Assembly: GCA_945873675.1 (NCBI GenBank)
Contig: CAMCEP010000133.1
Coordinates: 1 to 7,511 of the forward strand
DNA: 7,511 nucleotides
Origin: Asaia bogorensis
Lineage (GTDB): Bacteria > Pseudomonadota > Alphaproteobacteria > Acetobacterales > Acetobacteraceae
Reading direction: 5' to 3'
In this document: positions 6,535 through 7,511 of the stretch, piece by piece
Layout of the letters: the number at the start of each line of letters is the position of its first letter
Numbering within the stretch: position 1 is the stretch's first letter
Position numbers and translations under genes: made by a program
Notes under the pieces: generated by a model
Seen by the model: the letters and a program-made list of their open reading frames with translations, nothing else
The model's database searches: none
Told to the model about the DNA's origin: nothing

Positions 6535-6564
6535 AAAAGCCGAGAAAAACGACCTTTTCCCGGC
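6535..6564 (-). terminator. Hairpin plus T run between ybgC and tolQ, possible intrinsic terminator or attenuator
   Basis: On the minus strand the arm GCCGGGAAAA pairs with TTTTCTCGGC in a 10-bp stem (one G-U wobble) around the loop GGTCGT. TTTT then GTAGTTT follows immediately. The stem begins 10 nt after the ybgC stop. The A-T pairs near the loop and the short, interrupted T run make it weaker than a textbook terminator, so partial read-through into tolQ is plausible. Seen directly; the function is inferred. Confidence 0.5.
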
Positions 6565-6574
6565 AGAAACTTGT

Positions 6575-7000
6575 TCACCCCGGCGCTGCCTCAGCCACCG
6601 CGCGCAGCGCCGAACGCCAAGGCTCCGGCAAAGGCACGGGCTTGGCGCCACCCTGCCCCACAGAGGCAAGCCGCACATCCAGCACCGCCAGCACCTCACC
6701 GGCGTCACGCCGCACAATTTGGCGCAGCAACACCTGCACGCCCGTCACACGGCGGATATGCGTCTCCACCACCACCGATTCGTCGAGTCGCGCCGGTTTG
6801 AAATACTCCACTTCCAGCCGCCGCACCACGAGGAAGACACCATGCCGCGCGATCATTTCCTGGTGCGGCAAACCCATGGCGCGCAAGGCTTCCGTCCGCG
6901 CACGCTCTGCCCAATGCAAATAGCGCGCGTGATAGGCAACACCGCCCGCATCCGTATCCTCAAAATAAACGCGGAGCGCCCAAAGATGCGGCGCGCTCAC
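6575..7000 (-). CDS. ybgC: YbgC, tol-pal-associated acyl-CoA thioesterase (hotdog fold)
   Basis: This is a 141-residue single-domain 4-hydroxybenzoyl-CoA thioesterase-family protein, close to the usual 130-140 residues. YbgC hydrolyses acyl-CoA thioesters in the cytoplasm and is classically found beside tolQRA. The signature YFEDTDAGGVAYHARYLHW spans residues 12-30. It contains the catalytic aspartate (D17, in DTDAGG) and the conserved His24, followed by ERARTEALR on the long hotdog helix. Start: GTG at 7000, overlapping the ruvB stop by 4 nt. No in-frame ATG occurs before about residue 42, inside the fold, so GTG is the only sensible start. AGGA lies just upstream but is very close to the start. 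The stop is followed after 10 nt by a terminator-like hairpin. Function is known for the family; the physiological substrate is not shown by the sequence. Confidence 0.95.
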   Translation of the reverse strand: MSAPHLWALRVYFEDTDAGGVAYHARYLHWAERARTEALRAMGLPHQEMIARHGVFLVVRRLEVEYFKPARLDESVVVETHIRRVTGVQVLLRQIVRRDAGEVLAVLDVRLASVGQGGAKPVPLPEPWRSALRAVAEAAPG

Positions 7001-7511
7001 GCGTCCTGATCCCCAAGCAAATCCAACAATGGCTGCACGCCAGCCGGTGGGCTCAAGCCCAAATGCCGCCAGCCGCGATCACCCAAAACCCGCCCGCGCG
7101 GCGTGCGCAACACAAGCCCTTCTTGAATAAGGAAAGGTTCCACAACTTCCTCAAGCGTATCCCGGCTTTCCGCCAAGGCCGCCGCCAGCGTTTCAATCCC
7201 AACCGGCCCGCCATTATGGTGTTCCGCTATCCGCAACAAATACCGCCGATCCATCGCATCCAAACCAAGCGCATCAACCTCCAACCGCCTAAGCGCCGCA
7301 TCCGCCATCGCACGGTCCGCGACCTTATCTTCCATCAACGCGAAATCACGCACACGCCGCAGCAGCCGCCCCGCAATGCGCGGCGTGCCGCGCGAACGGG
7401 TCGCGATCTCGCGCGCGCCATCCTCAGACAAATCAAACCCCAGCTTGCGCGCGCCGCGCGTCACAATACCCAGCAATTCCTCAGGCGTATAAAGCACCAA
7501 ACGCAAAGGAA
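6997..7511 (-). CDS. ruvB: RuvB, Holliday junction branch-migration helicase, C-terminal part (gene runs off the window)
   Basis: RuvB is the hexameric AAA+ motor that, with RuvA, drives branch migration of Holliday junctions in recombinational repair. The window holds about the last 170 codons. The Walker A and B motifs lie beyond position 7511 and cannot be judged. Visible is the small AAA+ lid with the sensor-2 motif RGTPRIAGRLLRRVRDF, matching the family RGTPRIANRLLRRVRDF. It is followed by the DNA-binding winged helix with DRRYLLRIAEHHNGGPVG, EPFLIQEGL and RTPRGRV, ending in GWRHLGLSPP and a short acidic tail. The frame stays open to the window edge (PLRLVLYTPEEL), so the TTG near 7506 is an internal leucine and not a start. 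The TGA stop overlaps the GTG of ybgC in a GTGA junction, which suggests coupled translation. One rare AUA codon lies at 7228-7230. Identification is very secure from motif-level similarity to E. coli RuvB. Confidence 0.97.
   Translation of the reverse strand, partial: PLRLVLYTPEELLGIVTRGARKLGFDLSEDGAREIATRSRGTPRIAGRLLRRVRDFALMEDKVADRAMADAALRRLEVDALGLDAMDRRYLLRIAEHHNGGPVGIETLAAALAESRDTLEEVVEPFLIQEGLVLRTPRGRVLGDRGWRHLGLSPPAGVQPLLDLLGDQDA

Noticed and set aside
6475..6717. An 81-codon upstream extension of the tolQ frame
   Set aside because: It is Cys/Arg-rich with no TolQ similarity, runs back into the ybgC coding region, and the strong ribosome binding site points to the GTG at 6474.
1..7511. 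CRISPR array, tRNA/rRNA, insertion sequence, phage or defence genes
   Set aside because: No repeat-spacer pattern, tRNA-like fold, transposase motif or accessory gene is visible; the window is filled by core genes.

Overview
This window is a stretch of core chromosome from a GC-rich alphaproteobacterium. The gene order, the proline-rich TolA and the sequence character point to Rhodospirillales, most likely Acetobacteraceae (a Roseomonas-like organism). That placement is an inference from sequence style; no database search was made. All nine genes lie on the minus strand, so the biological reading direction runs from position 7511 down to position 1.

Layout in reading order: the 3' end of ruvB (Holliday junction helicase, 5' part outside the window); ybgC (hotdog acyl-CoA thioesterase), overlapping ruvB by 4 nt; a 100-nt gap with a terminator-like hairpin; tolQ and tolR (inner-membrane proton-driven stator pair), 3 nt apart; tolA (trans-periplasmic energy transducer with a long proline-rich middle); tolB (periplasmic beta-propeller); an 89-nt gap; pal (outer-membrane peptidoglycan-binding lipoprotein); a short gap with a strong hairpin; cpoB (periplasmic coiled-coil/TPR protein); and tilS (tRNA-Ile lysidine synthetase). 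The last 53 nt beyond tilS (positions 1-53) hold no supportable gene. In related genomes ftsH usually follows there.

TolQ-TolR-TolA use the proton gradient to reach across the periplasm to TolB and Pal, which keeps the outer membrane attached and constricting with the septum during division. CpoB links this machine to septal peptidoglycan synthesis. RuvB and TilS belong to DNA recombination and tRNA modification, and are neighbours by conserved synteny rather than by shared function.

No novel system is evident. Points worth a second look: the ATP-binding PP-loop motif of TilS reads SGGPHS, with His where Asp is expected; the TilS reading frame has family-like sequence upstream of its first ATG; a 10-bp hairpin followed by a short T run separates ybgC from tolQ; TolB carries a twin-arginine-like signal; TolR has a Pro/Ala-rich C-terminal tail; and several tol genes use GTG or TTG starts, two of them backed by strong ribosome binding sites.
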